This document shows, piece by piece, positions 54,206-62,510 of a stretch of DNA of 64,000 nucleotides (positions within the stretch are counted from its first letter, which is position 1; each line of letters starts with the position of its first letter). Source of the DNA: Pseudarthrobacter sp. AL07 (GTDB taxonomy: Bacteria > Actinomycetota > Actinomycetes > Actinomycetales > Micrococcaceae); NCBI RefSeq assembly GCF_029960665.1, contig NZ_JASBRB010000001.1, positions 363,469-427,468 on the forward strand, written 5' to 3'. The translations under genes were made by a program, and so were the position numbers. The notes beneath the pieces are model-generated. The model saw nothing but the letters and a program-made list of their open reading frames with translations. It was not told where the DNA came from and ran no database searches.

Positions 54206-55390
54206 ATGGACAACGAACGGATCGCCCGGGCCGCCCTTTCGCGGCTGATGGAACCCCAAGACGCGGCCGGACTGGCCCTCGTGCAGGCTACCGGCGCACC
54301 CGACGCCTTGAAAATTGCCACGGGCCAGGCGGCCGCCGGCCCGGCACTGGAGCGGGAGATCACCGGACTGCTGGCGGACAACGGCGCCGGAACCAGCTGG
54401 GCGGGGATGGCTGCCTGCCTCAAACGCTGGGCTCCCCGCATTCCGGATCTGGCGCCCGATCGTGACCTGGCCACCATGGAACGCCTTGGCGGCCGGCTGA
54501 TTGTCCCGGGTGACGACCTCTGGCCTGCCCAGCTTGGCGACCTTGGGATGCAGGAGCCCATCTGTCTGTGGTGGCGGGGCTTGGAACAGGAGCTTCCCGG
54601 TCCCGCCCGGAGCGTGGCGCTTGTGGGGTCCCGCGACAGCACCAGCTACGGCGCGGCGGTGACCGGGGACCTGGCCTACTCCCTGGCACAGCGGGGCTTC
54701 ACCGTGGTTTCCGGGGGCGCGTACGGCATCGACGCCCACGCGCACCGGGCAGCACTGGCCGGGGGATCAGTGGCGGTGCCTACGATCGCGGTGATGGCTG
54801 GTGGTGTGGACCGGTTCTACCCGTCCGGAAACGAGGATCTTCTGCGGGCGGTCTGCAACCAGGGAGCGGTTCTCGCCGAGGTGCCGCCGGGATCGGCGCC
54901 CACCCGCTACCGCTTTCTCCAGCGGAACAGGCTGATCGCGGCCCTGGCTGCCGTGACGGTTGTGGTGGAAGCCCGCTGGCGGTCCGGTGCGCTGAATACG
55001 GCCCACCACGCGGAGAGCCTTGGACGGGCGGTGGGAGCTGTACCGGGGTCGGTGCACAGCGCCAACTCCGCCGGCTGCCACCGGCTGCTCCGGGATGGCG
55101 GCGCTGTCTGCGTGACTGACGCCGCGGAGATCGCCGAGTTGGCCTCCCCAAGCGGCCTGGGGCTTGCGGAGCCCGGATCCACGCATGCGGCCGACCATGA
55201 CGGACTGACCCTGGAGGACCTGATACTTCTTGACGCCCTGCCGTTGCGGTCCACCACATCCGTGGACAAGCTCTGCGCAGTTGCCGGCCTCAGCGCGGAC
55301 TCCGTGCGGGCCGGGTTAGGCAGGCTAGGCCTGCTGGGGCTCGCAGCTTCAGAAAGAGGCGGCTGGAAACGGGCCAAGGAATCCGTGTAG
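54206..55390 (+). CDS. dprA: DNA processing protein DprA
   Basis: 394 aa from the ATG at 54206, with AAGGAAGAG upstream; a GTG at 54188 overlapping the previous stop is the alternative. It loads RecA on incoming single-stranded DNA. Rossmann-like DprA domain: SVALVGSRDSTSYGAAVTGDLAYSLAQRGFTVVSGGAYGIDAHAHRAALAGG, VMAGGVDRFYPSGNEDLLRAV, EVPPGSAPTRYRFLQRNRLIAALAAVTVVVEA and SGALNTAHHAESLGRAVGAVPGSV. The C-terminus has a winged-helix-like DML1 domain. The stop is followed directly by the xerC frame. Confidence 0.94.
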   Translation: MDNERIARAALSRLMEPQDAAGLALVQATGAPDALKIATGQAAAGPALEREITGLLADNGAGTSWAGMAACLKRWAPRIPDLAPDRDLATMERLGGRLIVPGDDLWPAQLGDLGMQEPICLWWRGLEQELPGPARSVALVGSRDSTSYGAAVTGDLAYSLAQRGFTVVSGGAYGIDAHAHRAALAGGSVAVPTIAVMAGGVDRFYPSGNEDLLRAVCNQGAVLAEVPPGSAPTRYRFLQRNRLIAALAAVTVVVEARWRSGALNTAHHAESLGRAVGAVPGSVHSANSAGCHRLLRDGGAVCVTDAAEIAELASPSGLGLAEPGSTHAADHDGLTLEDLILLDALPLRSTTSVDKLCAVAGLSADSVRAGLGRLGLLGLAASERGGWKRAKESV

Positions 55391-55441
55391 TTGGCTGTGT
55401 CCGGCACGGCATTGCCCACGGACTTCTGGGACAGTGGAAGA

Positions 55442-56368
55442 GTGGAGAATCAGGAACTGACCTTCGAGTTTGAGCAGGCACTTGCAGACTTCGGCAGATA
55501 CCTGACCGCCGAGCGGGCCCGGTCCGGGCATACCCTTCGGGCATACCTGTCCGATCTTCGAAGCCTCCTGGAATACGCCGCCTCCGAGGGCGTCACGGAT
55601 CTGCCGGGCCTGGAGCTGGGTACTCTCCGACGCTGGCTCGGGGCGCAGAGCCAGGCCGGGATATCCCGGGCCACCCTTGCGCGGAGATCCGCCACAGCGC
55701 GTTCCTTCACCACATGGGCCATGAGGGAAGAGCTCATCGAGACCGATCCTGCCCTCCGTCTCAGGGCTCCCAAAGCGGAAAAGTCACTGCCCGGGGTGCT
55801 GCAGTCCCAACAACTCCTCAGGCTGCTGAACAGTCTGGAAGAAGCCGCGGCTGACGGGTCACCGGTGCCGGTGCGCAACCGGGCCATGGTGGAGCTCCTA
55901 TACGCCACGGGGCTGAGGGTGGGGGAGCTGGCCGCCTTGGATGTGGACGATCTCAACCCGGACCGCCGGACCCTGCGGGTGGTCGGCAAAGGCAACAAGG
56001 AACGGACGGTTCCCTACGGCGTCCCGGCAGCTGTGGCCGTGGACGACTGGCTCCGCAGGGCCAGGCCGCTCCTGGCCACCGGCCACAGCGGACCGGCGCT
56101 TTTCCTGGGCGCCAGAGGAAACCGTGTTGACCAGCGCCACGTCAGGACCGTGGTGAATGCACTCTTCGAAGCTTTGGGCGACACCTCAGCAACCGGTCCG
56201 CACGCGCTGAGGCATACTGCGGCAACGCACCTGCTTGATGGCGGCGCGGATCTTCGTGCGGTCCAGGAAATCCTGGGCCACAGCAGCCTCGCCACCACGC
56301 AGATCTACACCCATGTGTCCGTTGAGCGGCTCCGGAGCAGCTACCAGCAGGCCCATCCCCGGGCCTGA
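55442..56368 (+). CDS. xerC: Tyrosine recombinase, XerC type
   Basis: 308 aa from the GTG at 55442, which gives the usual Xer length; GACAGT ends 6 nt upstream. The frame is open back to a TTG at 55391. It resolves chromosome dimers at dif sites with XerD. Core-binding domain: FGRYLTAERARSGHTLRAYLSDLRSLLEYA. Catalytic residues: Arg in YATGLRVGELAALDVDDL, His-x-x-Arg in GPHALRHTAATHLLDGGADL, His in ILGHSSLATTQIYTH and Tyr in QIYTHVSVERL. It follows dprA, as in many actinobacteria. Confidence 0.93.
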   Translation: MENQELTFEFEQALADFGRYLTAERARSGHTLRAYLSDLRSLLEYAASEGVTDLPGLELGTLRRWLGAQSQAGISRATLARRSATARSFTTWAMREELIETDPALRLRAPKAEKSLPGVLQSQQLLRLLNSLEEAAADGSPVPVRNRAMVELLYATGLRVGELAALDVDDLNPDRRTLRVVGKGNKERTVPYGVPAAVAVDDWLRRARPLLATGHSGPALFLGARGNRVDQRHVRTVVNALFEALGDTSATGPHALRHTAATHLLDGGADLRAVQEILGHSSLATTQIYTHVSVERLRSSYQQAHPRA

Positions 56369-56643
56369 GAACCGGGGATTCCCGCCAACGCGGGGTAATT
56401 CCAGGACCGTGTCACCTATGCCGAATCGCACTGGCGTAATTACGCGGCGTACGGCACAATTAGAGTCACGTCCGGCAACTTTCAAGTTTCGCTTGAAGCT
56501 CTTTCGCTTCGTGCGTCACCCGCAAGTCCGGACACAGCTTAATAATCAGGCAGGGAACACCACCGCTGGAACATACAGCACCGGGCAGTTTCATCCAGGC
56601 AGAGGTCGTTGGGGAAGACGTACCTACAGCCATGGAGGATGGA
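56369..56643 (+). promoter_or_regulatory. DUF3145 promoter and long leader
   Basis: 275 nt without a gene. -10 CACAAT (56455-56460) in the same GGCACAAT context as rpsP. The leader of about 177 nt holds two overlapping hairpins that exclude each other: TTCAAG..CTTGAA (56481-56497) and GAAGC..GCTTC (56495-56510). SD GGAGG (56634-56638) is 5 nt before the ATG. Confidence 0.45.
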
Positions 56644-57147
56644 ATGTCTGTTGCAATGACCCGCGGTGTGCTGTTTGTTCACTCAGCCCCTACAGCACTG
56701 TGCCCGCACGTTGAGTGGGCCATTGGATCCGTCGTGGACAAGCGGACGGATCTAGAGTGGACCCCTCAACCCGCCGCGCCCGGAATGTTCCGCGCCGAAC
56801 TCTCCTGGACAGGAACCCCGGGCACCGGATCGCTGCTGGCATCCTCCCTTCGCGGTTGGGCCCATCTGCGCTACGAGGTCACCGAAGAGCCGAGCCAGGG
56901 CGTTGACGGCGGCCGCTGGTCGCATACCCCCGAATTGGGAATCTTCCACGCCACGACGGATGTCCACGGCAACATCATGGTCTCAGAGGACCGCATCCGT
57001 TACGCCTACGAATCGGGCGCCGGCGATCCTTCCGCCGTGTACCACGAGCTCTCCCTGGCCTTGGGTGAGGCGTGGGACGAGGAGCTCGAGCCGTTCCGCC
57101 ACGCAGCCGAGGGCGCACCGGTCCGCTGGCTGCACCAGGTGGGCTGA
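56644..57147 (+). CDS. DUF3145 family protein
   Basis: 167 aa from the ATG at 56644 with SD GGAGG. The start MSVAMTRGVLFVHSAPTALCPHVEWAIGSVV matches the actinobacterial DUF3145 family, of unknown function. Other conserved parts: WAHLRYEVTEEPSQGVDGGRWSHTPELGIFHATTDVHGNIMVSEDRIRYAYE and LSLALGEAWDEELEPFRHAAEGAPVRWLHQVG. No membrane segment is present. It faces the FAS-II cluster across a bidirectional terminator. Confidence 0.93.
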   Translation: MSVAMTRGVLFVHSAPTALCPHVEWAIGSVVDKRTDLEWTPQPAAPGMFRAELSWTGTPGTGSLLASSLRGWAHLRYEVTEEPSQGVDGGRWSHTPELGIFHATTDVHGNIMVSEDRIRYAYESGAGDPSAVYHELSLALGEAWDEELEPFRHAAEGAPVRWLHQVG

Positions 57148-57231
57148 TCGCCGTCGGACATCGCTCTGTCGTACTACCTCTCCGCTGTCCCGGCATAAGC
57201 CGTGCCGGATCGGAATGCGGCGCTCCATAGC

Positions 57232-57270
57232 AAAAGCAGAGGCCCGCCGCGTGGCGGGGCCTCTGCTTTG
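57232..57270. terminator. Bidirectional terminator between DUF3145 and fabF
   Basis: Stem AGCAGAGGCCCGCC / GGCGGGGCCTCTGCT with a GCGT loop and one bulged G. It is bordered by AAAA on the left and TTTG on the right, so it serves both converging genes. Confidence 0.85.
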
Positions 57271-57300
57271 TCTGCGGTACTTGCTGTTCCCTTGCTGCTG

Positions 57301-58536
57301 CTACACGCTGCGGACAGCGATCACGGCGTTGTGGCCGCCGAAGCCGAACGAGTTGCTCAGCGCCGCGATGTCACCCGCCGGCAGATCCCGCGCCGACGTG
57401 ACGACGTCGAGCGGGATCTCCGGGTCCTGGTTCTCAAGGTTGATGGTGACCGGGGCCTTGCGGTGGTACACGGCCAGCACAGTGAGCACGGCCTCCACGG
57501 CACCTGAGGCACCCAGGAGGTGGCCCATCTGTGACTTGGTGGCGGACACCGCGACGTTGTCGAGGTGGTTCCCCAGCGCCGAGCGGAGGGCCGTGTACTC
57601 CGGCTTGTCACCTACGGGAGTGGAGGTAGCGTGCGCGTTGACGTGCACAACGTCCTCGGCCTGGATCCGGCCGTCGAACATGGCGGCCTTCAGCGCGCGG
57701 GTGGCGCCCAGGCCCTGGGGGTCCGGGGCTGTGATGTGGTACGCGTCCGCCGTAACAGAGGTGCCGGCCAGTTCACCATAAATGCGGGCGCCGCGGGCAA
57801 TGGCGTGTTCTTCAGCTTCGAGCACCAGCGCGCCGGCGCCTTCGCCCATCACGAAGCCGTCGCGGCCCAGATCGTAAGGGCGTGAGGCGCCCTGGGGGTC
57901 GTCGTTGCGGCGGGAGAGCGCCTGCATGGACGAGAACGCGGCCAGAGGCATGGGGTGGATGGCTGCCTCGGCGCCGCCGCACATTACTACGTCGGCCTTG
58001 CCGGAGCGGATCAGCTCCAGGCCCAAATGAAGGGCCTCCGTGCCCGACGCGCAGGCCGAAACCGGGGTGTGGGCGCCGGCACGGGCGCCAAGGTCGAGGC
58101 TGACGGCTGCTGCAACGCCGTTGGGCATCAGCATGGGCACCGTCATGGGCAGGACGCGGCGCGGGCCTTTTTCCTTCAGCGTGTCCCACGCGTCCAGCAG
58201 GGTCCAGACGCCGCCGATGCCGGTGGCGAAAGCGACCGCAAGGCGGTCGGGGTCAATCTCGGTGATGCCGGAATCTGCCCAGGCTTCACGCGAAGCTATG
58301 ACACCGAACTGGGTGGAGGGGTCCATCCGCTTGGCCTCTACGCGGCTCAGGACCTCCAGGGCGGGAGTGGAGCAGCGCGCAGCGAAGTGAACCGGCAGTT
58401 CGTATTTGGCAACCCAGTCGTCTTCCAGCGTGCGGGCGCCGGAGACCCCTTTCAGCGCGTTGTTCCACATGGTGGGTACGTCGCCGCCGATGGGCGTCGT
58501 GGCACCCAGACCGGTAATGACTACTTTGCGTGTCAT
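57301..58536 (-). CDS. fabF: 3-oxoacyl-ACP synthase II
   Basis: 411 aa from the ATG at 58536 (MTRKVVITGLGATTPIGGDVPTMW); the frame upstream to 58647 is not conserved. It elongates acyl-ACP with malonyl-ACP. Catalytic triad: Cys in TPVSACASGTEALHLG, His in VNAHATSTPVGD, His in SQMGHLLGASGAVEA. The C-terminal SNSFGFGGHNAVIAVRSV is typical of KAS II. It is the last gene of fabD-fabH-acpP-fabF and is separated from acpP by a strong hairpin. Confidence 0.96.
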   Translation of the reverse strand: MTRKVVITGLGATTPIGGDVPTMWNNALKGVSGARTLEDDWVAKYELPVHFAARCSTPALEVLSRVEAKRMDPSTQFGVIASREAWADSGITEIDPDRLAVAFATGIGGVWTLLDAWDTLKEKGPRRVLPMTVPMLMPNGVAAAVSLDLGARAGAHTPVSACASGTEALHLGLELIRSGKADVVMCGGAEAAIHPMPLAAFSSMQALSRRNDDPQGASRPYDLGRDGFVMGEGAGALVLEAEEHAIARGARIYGELAGTSVTADAYHITAPDPQGLGATRALKAAMFDGRIQAEDVVHVNAHATSTPVGDKPEYTALRSALGNHLDNVAVSATKSQMGHLLGASGAVEAVLTVLAVYHRKAPVTINLENQDPEIPLDVVTSARDLPAGDIAALSNSFGFGGHNAVIAVRSV

Positions 58537-58615
58537 TGGATCACTCTCTGTCGGTGGGCAGGCCGTATCCGGTTGTCCGGCGGGGTCCCGCGTGTGGGGC
58601 AGTTGGCTGCCGAAA

Positions 58616-58660
58616 AATGTGGTGGGCTGCCGGTCCGGCCTGAGCACGGACCGGCAGCCC
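58616..58660 (-). terminator. Intercistronic hairpin (partial terminator) between acpP and fabF
   Basis: Perfect 14-bp stem (58624-58637 and 58647-58660; GGGCTGCCGGTCCG) with a 9-nt loop. On the transcribed minus strand a run of five T follows about 6 nt later. It may reduce read-through, so that acpP mRNA exceeds fabF mRNA. Confidence 0.6.
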
Positions 58661-58688
58661 AGTCAGCCATAAGGGGCTGAATCCTTGA

Positions 58689-58934
58689 CTAGGCCTGTGC
58701 GCCGGCGATGAAGCTGACAGCGTCGCCGACGGTCTTGAGGTTCTTGACCTCTTCGTCCGGGATACGCACGCCGAACTTCTCTTCGGCGTTGACCACGATG
58801 GTCATCATGGAGATGGAGTCGATGTCCAGGTCCTCGGTGAAGGACTTGTCCAGCTCCACAGCCTCGGGGGCAAGACCGGTTTCTTCGTTGACGATTTCAG
58901 CCAAGCCGGCCAGGATCTCTTCGTTGCTAGCCAT
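58689..58934 (-). CDS. acpP: Acyl carrier protein
   Basis: 81 aa, acidic, four-helix. The 4'-phosphopantetheine attachment Ser is Ser40 in TEDLDIDSISMMTIVVNAEEKFGVRIPDEEV. It carries growing acyl chains in FAS-II. AAGGAGCC on the minus strand is the SD. The position between fabH and fabF is the norm in actinobacteria, where ACP is among the most abundant proteins. Confidence 0.97.
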   Translation of the reverse strand: MASNEEILAGLAEIVNEETGLAPEAVELDKSFTEDLDIDSISMMTIVVNAEEKFGVRIPDEEVKNLKTVGDAVSFIAGAQA

Positions 58935-59015
58935 TGATGGCTCCTTTTCTTGTTATTGCCGGCAGGGGGTGCCGGAAACGGTGCAGTCCGCGGATGCGGC
59001 CTGTGTGGGACGTTC

Positions 59016-60077
59016 CTAAGGAAGGACGATTACCTGGGCACCGAAGACCAGCCCGGCGCCGAAGCCGATCTGGAGCGCGAGGCCGCCGCTGAGCTCAGGG
59101 TTTTCCTTGAGCAGGCGGTGGGTGGCCAGGGGAATGGAGGCCGCCGAGGTGTTTCCGGCATCTGCGATGTCCCGGGCCACAGTCACGGATTCGGGAAGTT
59201 CCAGTTTCTTGACCATCTCGTCGATGATCCGCATGTTTGCCTGGTGCGGAATAAAGGCGACGAGGTCTTCAGCCTTGACGCCAGCGGCCTCCAAGGCCTG
59301 CTGTGCCATTTTTGCCATTTCCCAGACCGCCCAGCGGAAGACCGTCTGCCCGTCCTGGCGGAGTGTGGGATAGAGTTCCTGCGCTTCTTCAAGGAGGGCA
59401 AAGTCGCCCGGCTCGTCGGACTGGCGGGCCGCCATGCTGAGGTCGCGGACATCGAGGATGGAACGGGTCATGCCGATCGCGTCCCACTTGCTGCCGTCCG
59501 ACCCCCACACCGAGGGTCCGATTCCGGGGGTGTCCGAGGGGCCGATGACAACAGCACCCGCGCCGTCGCCCAGCAGGAAGGAGATGGTGCGTTCCCGGTT
59601 GTCGATGACGTCGGAAAGCTTCTCCGCGCCAACCACCAGCACGTAGGTGGCGGTGCCGGAACGGACCAGGGCATCAGCCTGGGCGATGCCATAGCAGTAT
59701 CCGGCGCAGGCGGCCGAGATATCGAAGGCAGGCGCCGGCGTCGCACCGATGCGGTCCGCCAGGGCGGCGGCAGCCGACGGTGTGGCGTAAGGGTGGGTGA
59801 CGGTGGAAACGATGACAGCACCAAGCTGGGACGCTTCGATGCCTGCCTGCTGCAGGGCCTCCCGGGCGGCGCCCTCTGCCATGTCGACGACGCTGACGTC
59901 GGCAGCGGCCCGGTGCCGGGTCACGATGCCGGTCCGCTGGCGGATCCATTCGTCCGAGGAATCAATCCACTGGCAGACGTCGTCGTTGGTGACGATGACG
60001 TCAGGCCGGAAAGCCCCGAGGCCGATGATGCGGCTGTATTCGTTGACGGGAACCTGTTTCAGCGTGGGAACGCTCAT
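59016..60077 (-). CDS. fabH: 3-oxoacyl-ACP synthase III
   Basis: 353 aa. It condenses acyl-CoA starter units with malonyl-ACP; in branched-chain-making actinobacteria these starters come from branched-chain amino acids, which links to ilvE and leuBCD. Catalytic Cys in AFDISAACAGYCYGIAQAD, His in FIPHQANMRIID, Asn in DIADAGNTSAASIPLAT. The N-terminal YSRIIGLGAFRPDVIVTNDDVCQWIDSSDEWIRQRTGI is typical. The ATG overlaps the fabD stop by 4 bp. Confidence 0.96.
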   Translation of the reverse strand: MSVPTLKQVPVNEYSRIIGLGAFRPDVIVTNDDVCQWIDSSDEWIRQRTGIVTRHRAAADVSVVDMAEGAAREALQQAGIEASQLGAVIVSTVTHPYATPSAAAALADRIGATPAPAFDISAACAGYCYGIAQADALVRSGTATYVLVVGAEKLSDVIDNRERTISFLLGDGAGAVVIGPSDTPGIGPSVWGSDGSKWDAIGMTRSILDVRDLSMAARQSDEPGDFALLEEAQELYPTLRQDGQTVFRWAVWEMAKMAQQALEAAGVKAEDLVAFIPHQANMRIIDEMVKKLELPESVTVARDIADAGNTSAASIPLATHRLLKENPELSGGLALQIGFGAGLVFGAQVIVLP

Positions 60078-61003
60078 GCATTTCCCTCCAGTTCTGCGAA
60101 GAGTGCCAGTGCGGCCGTGAGGTCGTCCGGGGTTTTTACTGCAACGGTCTTGACGCCGGGCATGCCGCGCTTTGCGAGCCCAGCCAGCGTACCGGCCGGA
60201 GCCAGCTCAATGACACCGGTCACGCCGCGCTGCACAAGGGTTTCCATGCAGAGGTCCCAACGGACCGGCCGGGAGACCTGCGCGATGAGGCTCCCGACGG
60301 CGGCGCCGCCGTCGGTCACTTCCCGGCCGTCAAAGTTCGACAGCAGGGGCACCTGAGGCTTCTGCGGCTTGAGGCCCGGCTTGAGCGCCTCAAGGGCGCT
60401 CACGGCGGGGGACATGTGTGAGGTGTGGAACGCTCCGGCCACCTTTAGCGGGATGACGCGTGCCTTGGCCGGCGGGTTGTCCGCAAGGGCCTTGAGCTGT
60501 TTCAAGGTTCCGGCTGCCACGGTCTGGCCCGCGCCATTGACATTGGCCGGTGTTGCGCCGGTAGCCTCGATGGCGGCCAGGACCTCGGCAGGGTCCCCGC
60601 CCACCACAGCACTCATGCCGGTGGGGGTGACGGCAGCGGCGGCGGCCATGCTGTTGGCGCGTTCACGGACGAACGTCATGGCTTCCTGCTCGGTGAGCAC
60701 GCCGGCGAGTGCCGAGGCGGTGATTTCACCAACGGAGTGACCGGCAAGGATCACCGGAAGCGTGCCGAGCTCGACGTCGAACAGCGACTTTGCGGCGACC
60801 AGTCCGGCGGCAACAATCAGGGGTTGCGCGACCGCGGTGTCCTTGATGGTGTCCTCGTCAGAGGTGGTCCCGTGGGCGGTCAGGTCGATGCCTGCGATCT
60901 CACTGAGGGTAGCCAAATGGCCTGCCACCGAAGGCAGTTCCAGCCAGGGGGCCAGAAAACCCGGGGTCTGTGAGCCCTGTCCAGGGCAGACTATTGCAAG
61001 CAC
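60074..61003 (-). CDS. fabD: Malonyl-CoA--ACP transacylase
   Basis: 309 aa with a GTG start at 61003; GGAAAG upstream. It moves malonyl from CoA to ACP. Seen: MLAIVCPGQGSQTPGFLAPWL, the catalytic Ser in LAGHSVGEITASALAG, the Arg in ERANSMAAAA and the His in VAGAFHTSHMSPAV. It is the first gene of the FAS-II operon. The promoter has a -10 TAATTT (minus strand, 61018-61023) but no good -35, fitting activator dependence; the TTGTAG-N5-CTACAA repeat is about 70 nt upstream. Confidence 0.96.
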   Translation of the reverse strand: MLAIVCPGQGSQTPGFLAPWLELPSVAGHLATLSEIAGIDLTAHGTTSDEDTIKDTAVAQPLIVAAGLVAAKSLFDVELGTLPVILAGHSVGEITASALAGVLTEQEAMTFVRERANSMAAAAAVTPTGMSAVVGGDPAEVLAAIEATGATPANVNGAGQTVAAGTLKQLKALADNPPAKARVIPLKVAGAFHTSHMSPAVSALEALKPGLKPQKPQVPLLSNFDGREVTDGGAAVGSLIAQVSRPVRWDLCMETLVQRGVTGVIELAPAGTLAGLAKRGMPGVKTVAVKTPDDLTAALALFAELEGNA

Positions 61004-61070
61004 GTATCCAGCTTTCCAAATTACGGGGTCATCCAGGGGTGTTTGTCTGTACCAAGCTCAAGGGGTCAGA

Positions 61071-61087
61071 TTGTAGGAAGTCTACAA
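61071..61087. promoter_or_regulatory. Inverted repeat upstream of fabD, candidate FasR operator
   Basis: TTGTAG-GAAGT-CTACAA, a perfect 6-5-6 inverted repeat centred about 69 nt before the predicted fabD start point. The same element with two changed bases in one arm lies upstream of the regulator gene itself (62373-62389). Confidence 0.6.
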
Positions 61088-61091
61088 CGAC

Positions 61092-62336
61092 TTATGTCTG
61101 ATTCCGCGCCGGATGACGCTCTTGCGGGGCTTTTGGCGGTGCCGAAAGCCGGCCGACTACCAACGCCGCCTGCAGGACAAACGCCTCCCGGGGAAGAAGC
61201 GGATCCCAGCCCGTGACGTCGCAGACGCGCTTGAGCCGGTACCTGACGGTGTTGGCGTGGACAAACAATTCACGGGCAGTTGCCTCGAGGGAATGACCCA
61301 ACTCCAGGTACGTGCCCAGGGTCTCGACCAGCCCGTTGGAGGCCGCGACCAGCGGACGGTAGATGTTCTTCACCAAGGATCGGCGCGCAGCTTCGTCACC
61401 CGAGATGACGCGTTCGGGCAACAGATCATCGGCGGCTACAGGCCGGGGAGCGGCGGGCCACGCCCTCGCGGCGGTCAGGCCGGCAAAGGCTGACTGCGCT
61501 GATCCGCTGGCCTCCAACAGGGAACCGGCTTCCGGGCCGTAGACCACCGGGCCGGGGGCGAACATTTCGCTGAGTTTCAGGTACGCGGTCTCCCGGTCCT
61601 GGACGCCGCCAAGGATCAGAATCAGCCGGTCGCCCTGGATACCCACCAGCGCATCCTCGGCGTAGCGGCCCGCCAGTCGACGCAGCTCGCTGACATAGCT
61701 GGCACTGGGTTCAGACGGCGAATTGCCCACCATTACGGTGAACCTTTCCTGTGCCTTCCAACCCAGGGCGGCGATCCGGGAACGCAGCGCGTCCGTGTTT
61801 TCGCCACGAAGGATGGCGTCCACGATCAGCGCTTCCAGCCGCGTATCCCAGGAACCGCGGGATTCTGCTGCCCTCGCGTAGACGTCAGCCGCCGCGAAGG
61901 CCACTTCCCGTGAGTAACGCAGTACCGCCTCGCGGAGGGAGGGCTGGTCAGCTTCGGGGGCGATCACCGGCACCTGGTCTTCCACCACTTCAACCACGAT
62001 CCGGATGAGCTGGAGCGCTTTCTGGAGGCTGATGGAACGCGTCAGCTCCGTGGGGGCCGTCCCAAAAACGTCGGAGAGGATCCACGATGGCGAGCTGGGC
62101 CGCTCATACCAGGTGACAAACGCAGCGATGCCGTTCTGCGCCACCATTCCCAGCGCCGAGCGCTCATCGGAGCTGAGCCGGGAATACCACGGCAGCGATT
62201 TCTCCAGCTGGCGAAGGGTGGTGGTGGAAAGCTGGCCCACACTTGCCCGGAGCTTTTTCAGGGTTTCGGATTTCTCCGGTGTCATGCTGCGCGAGGACGG
62301 CTTGCGCTTCACGGGCGGGGTGGTTGGCTCTGGCAT
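61092..62336 (-). CDS. fasR: PucR-type transcriptional regulator, FasR-like
   Basis: 414 aa from the ATG at 62336; TATGCT on the minus strand ends 6 nt upstream. The C-terminal helix-turn-helix of PucR/CdaR type is clear (LVETLGTYLELGHSLEATARELFVHANTVRYRLKRVCDVTGWDPLLPREAFVLQAALVVGRL). The N-terminal RSMTPEKSETLKKLRASVGQLSTTTLRQLEKSLPWYSRLSSDERSALGMVAQNGIAAFVTWYE and the central GGDEF-like sensor region are as in Streptomyces FasR, which activates fabD-fabH-acpP-fabF. Position just upstream of fabD supports this. The symbol is assigned from homology and context. Confidence 0.88.
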   Translation of the reverse strand: MPEPTTPPVKRKPSSRSMTPEKSETLKKLRASVGQLSTTTLRQLEKSLPWYSRLSSDERSALGMVAQNGIAAFVTWYERPSSPSWILSDVFGTAPTELTRSISLQKALQLIRIVVEVVEDQVPVIAPEADQPSLREAVLRYSREVAFAAADVYARAAESRGSWDTRLEALIVDAILRGENTDALRSRIAALGWKAQERFTVMVGNSPSEPSASYVSELRRLAGRYAEDALVGIQGDRLILILGGVQDRETAYLKLSEMFAPGPVVYGPEAGSLLEASGSAQSAFAGLTAARAWPAAPRPVAADDLLPERVISGDEAARRSLVKNIYRPLVAASNGLVETLGTYLELGHSLEATARELFVHANTVRYRLKRVCDVTGWDPLLPREAFVLQAALVVGRLSAPPKAPQERHPARNQT

Positions 62337-62372
62337 CCCTCGAGCATACGGTGCCTGCCCGGCAAGCTCCAT

Positions 62373-62389
62373 TTGTGCGAAGGCTACAA
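62373..62389. promoter_or_regulatory. Inverted repeat upstream of fasR, candidate FasR autoregulatory site
   Basis: TTGTGC-GAAGG-CTACAA. It matches the fabD element except for two bases in the left arm and one in the spacer. Its centre is about 45 nt before the predicted fasR start point, near the -35 position. Confidence 0.55.
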
Positions 62390-62437
62390 CCTTGTCGGAC
62401 CTGCATCACAGGCGGTCTCCTGTACAGAAACCCAGGG

Positions 62438-62485
62438 AACGACGACGGCGACCCTCGCCTTTCGGTGAGGGTCGCCGTCGTCGTT
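62438..62485. terminator. Long hairpin between aceE and fasR, probable terminator
   Basis: Perfect 19-bp stem (62438-62456 and 62467-62485; core GACGACGGCGACCCTC) with a 10-nt loop. T-rich sequence is weak on either side. It lies 25 nt after the aceE stop and before the fasR control region. Confidence 0.7.
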
Positions 62486-62510
62486 CATTTCCGCTGTCAG
62501 CAGGAGTTGA

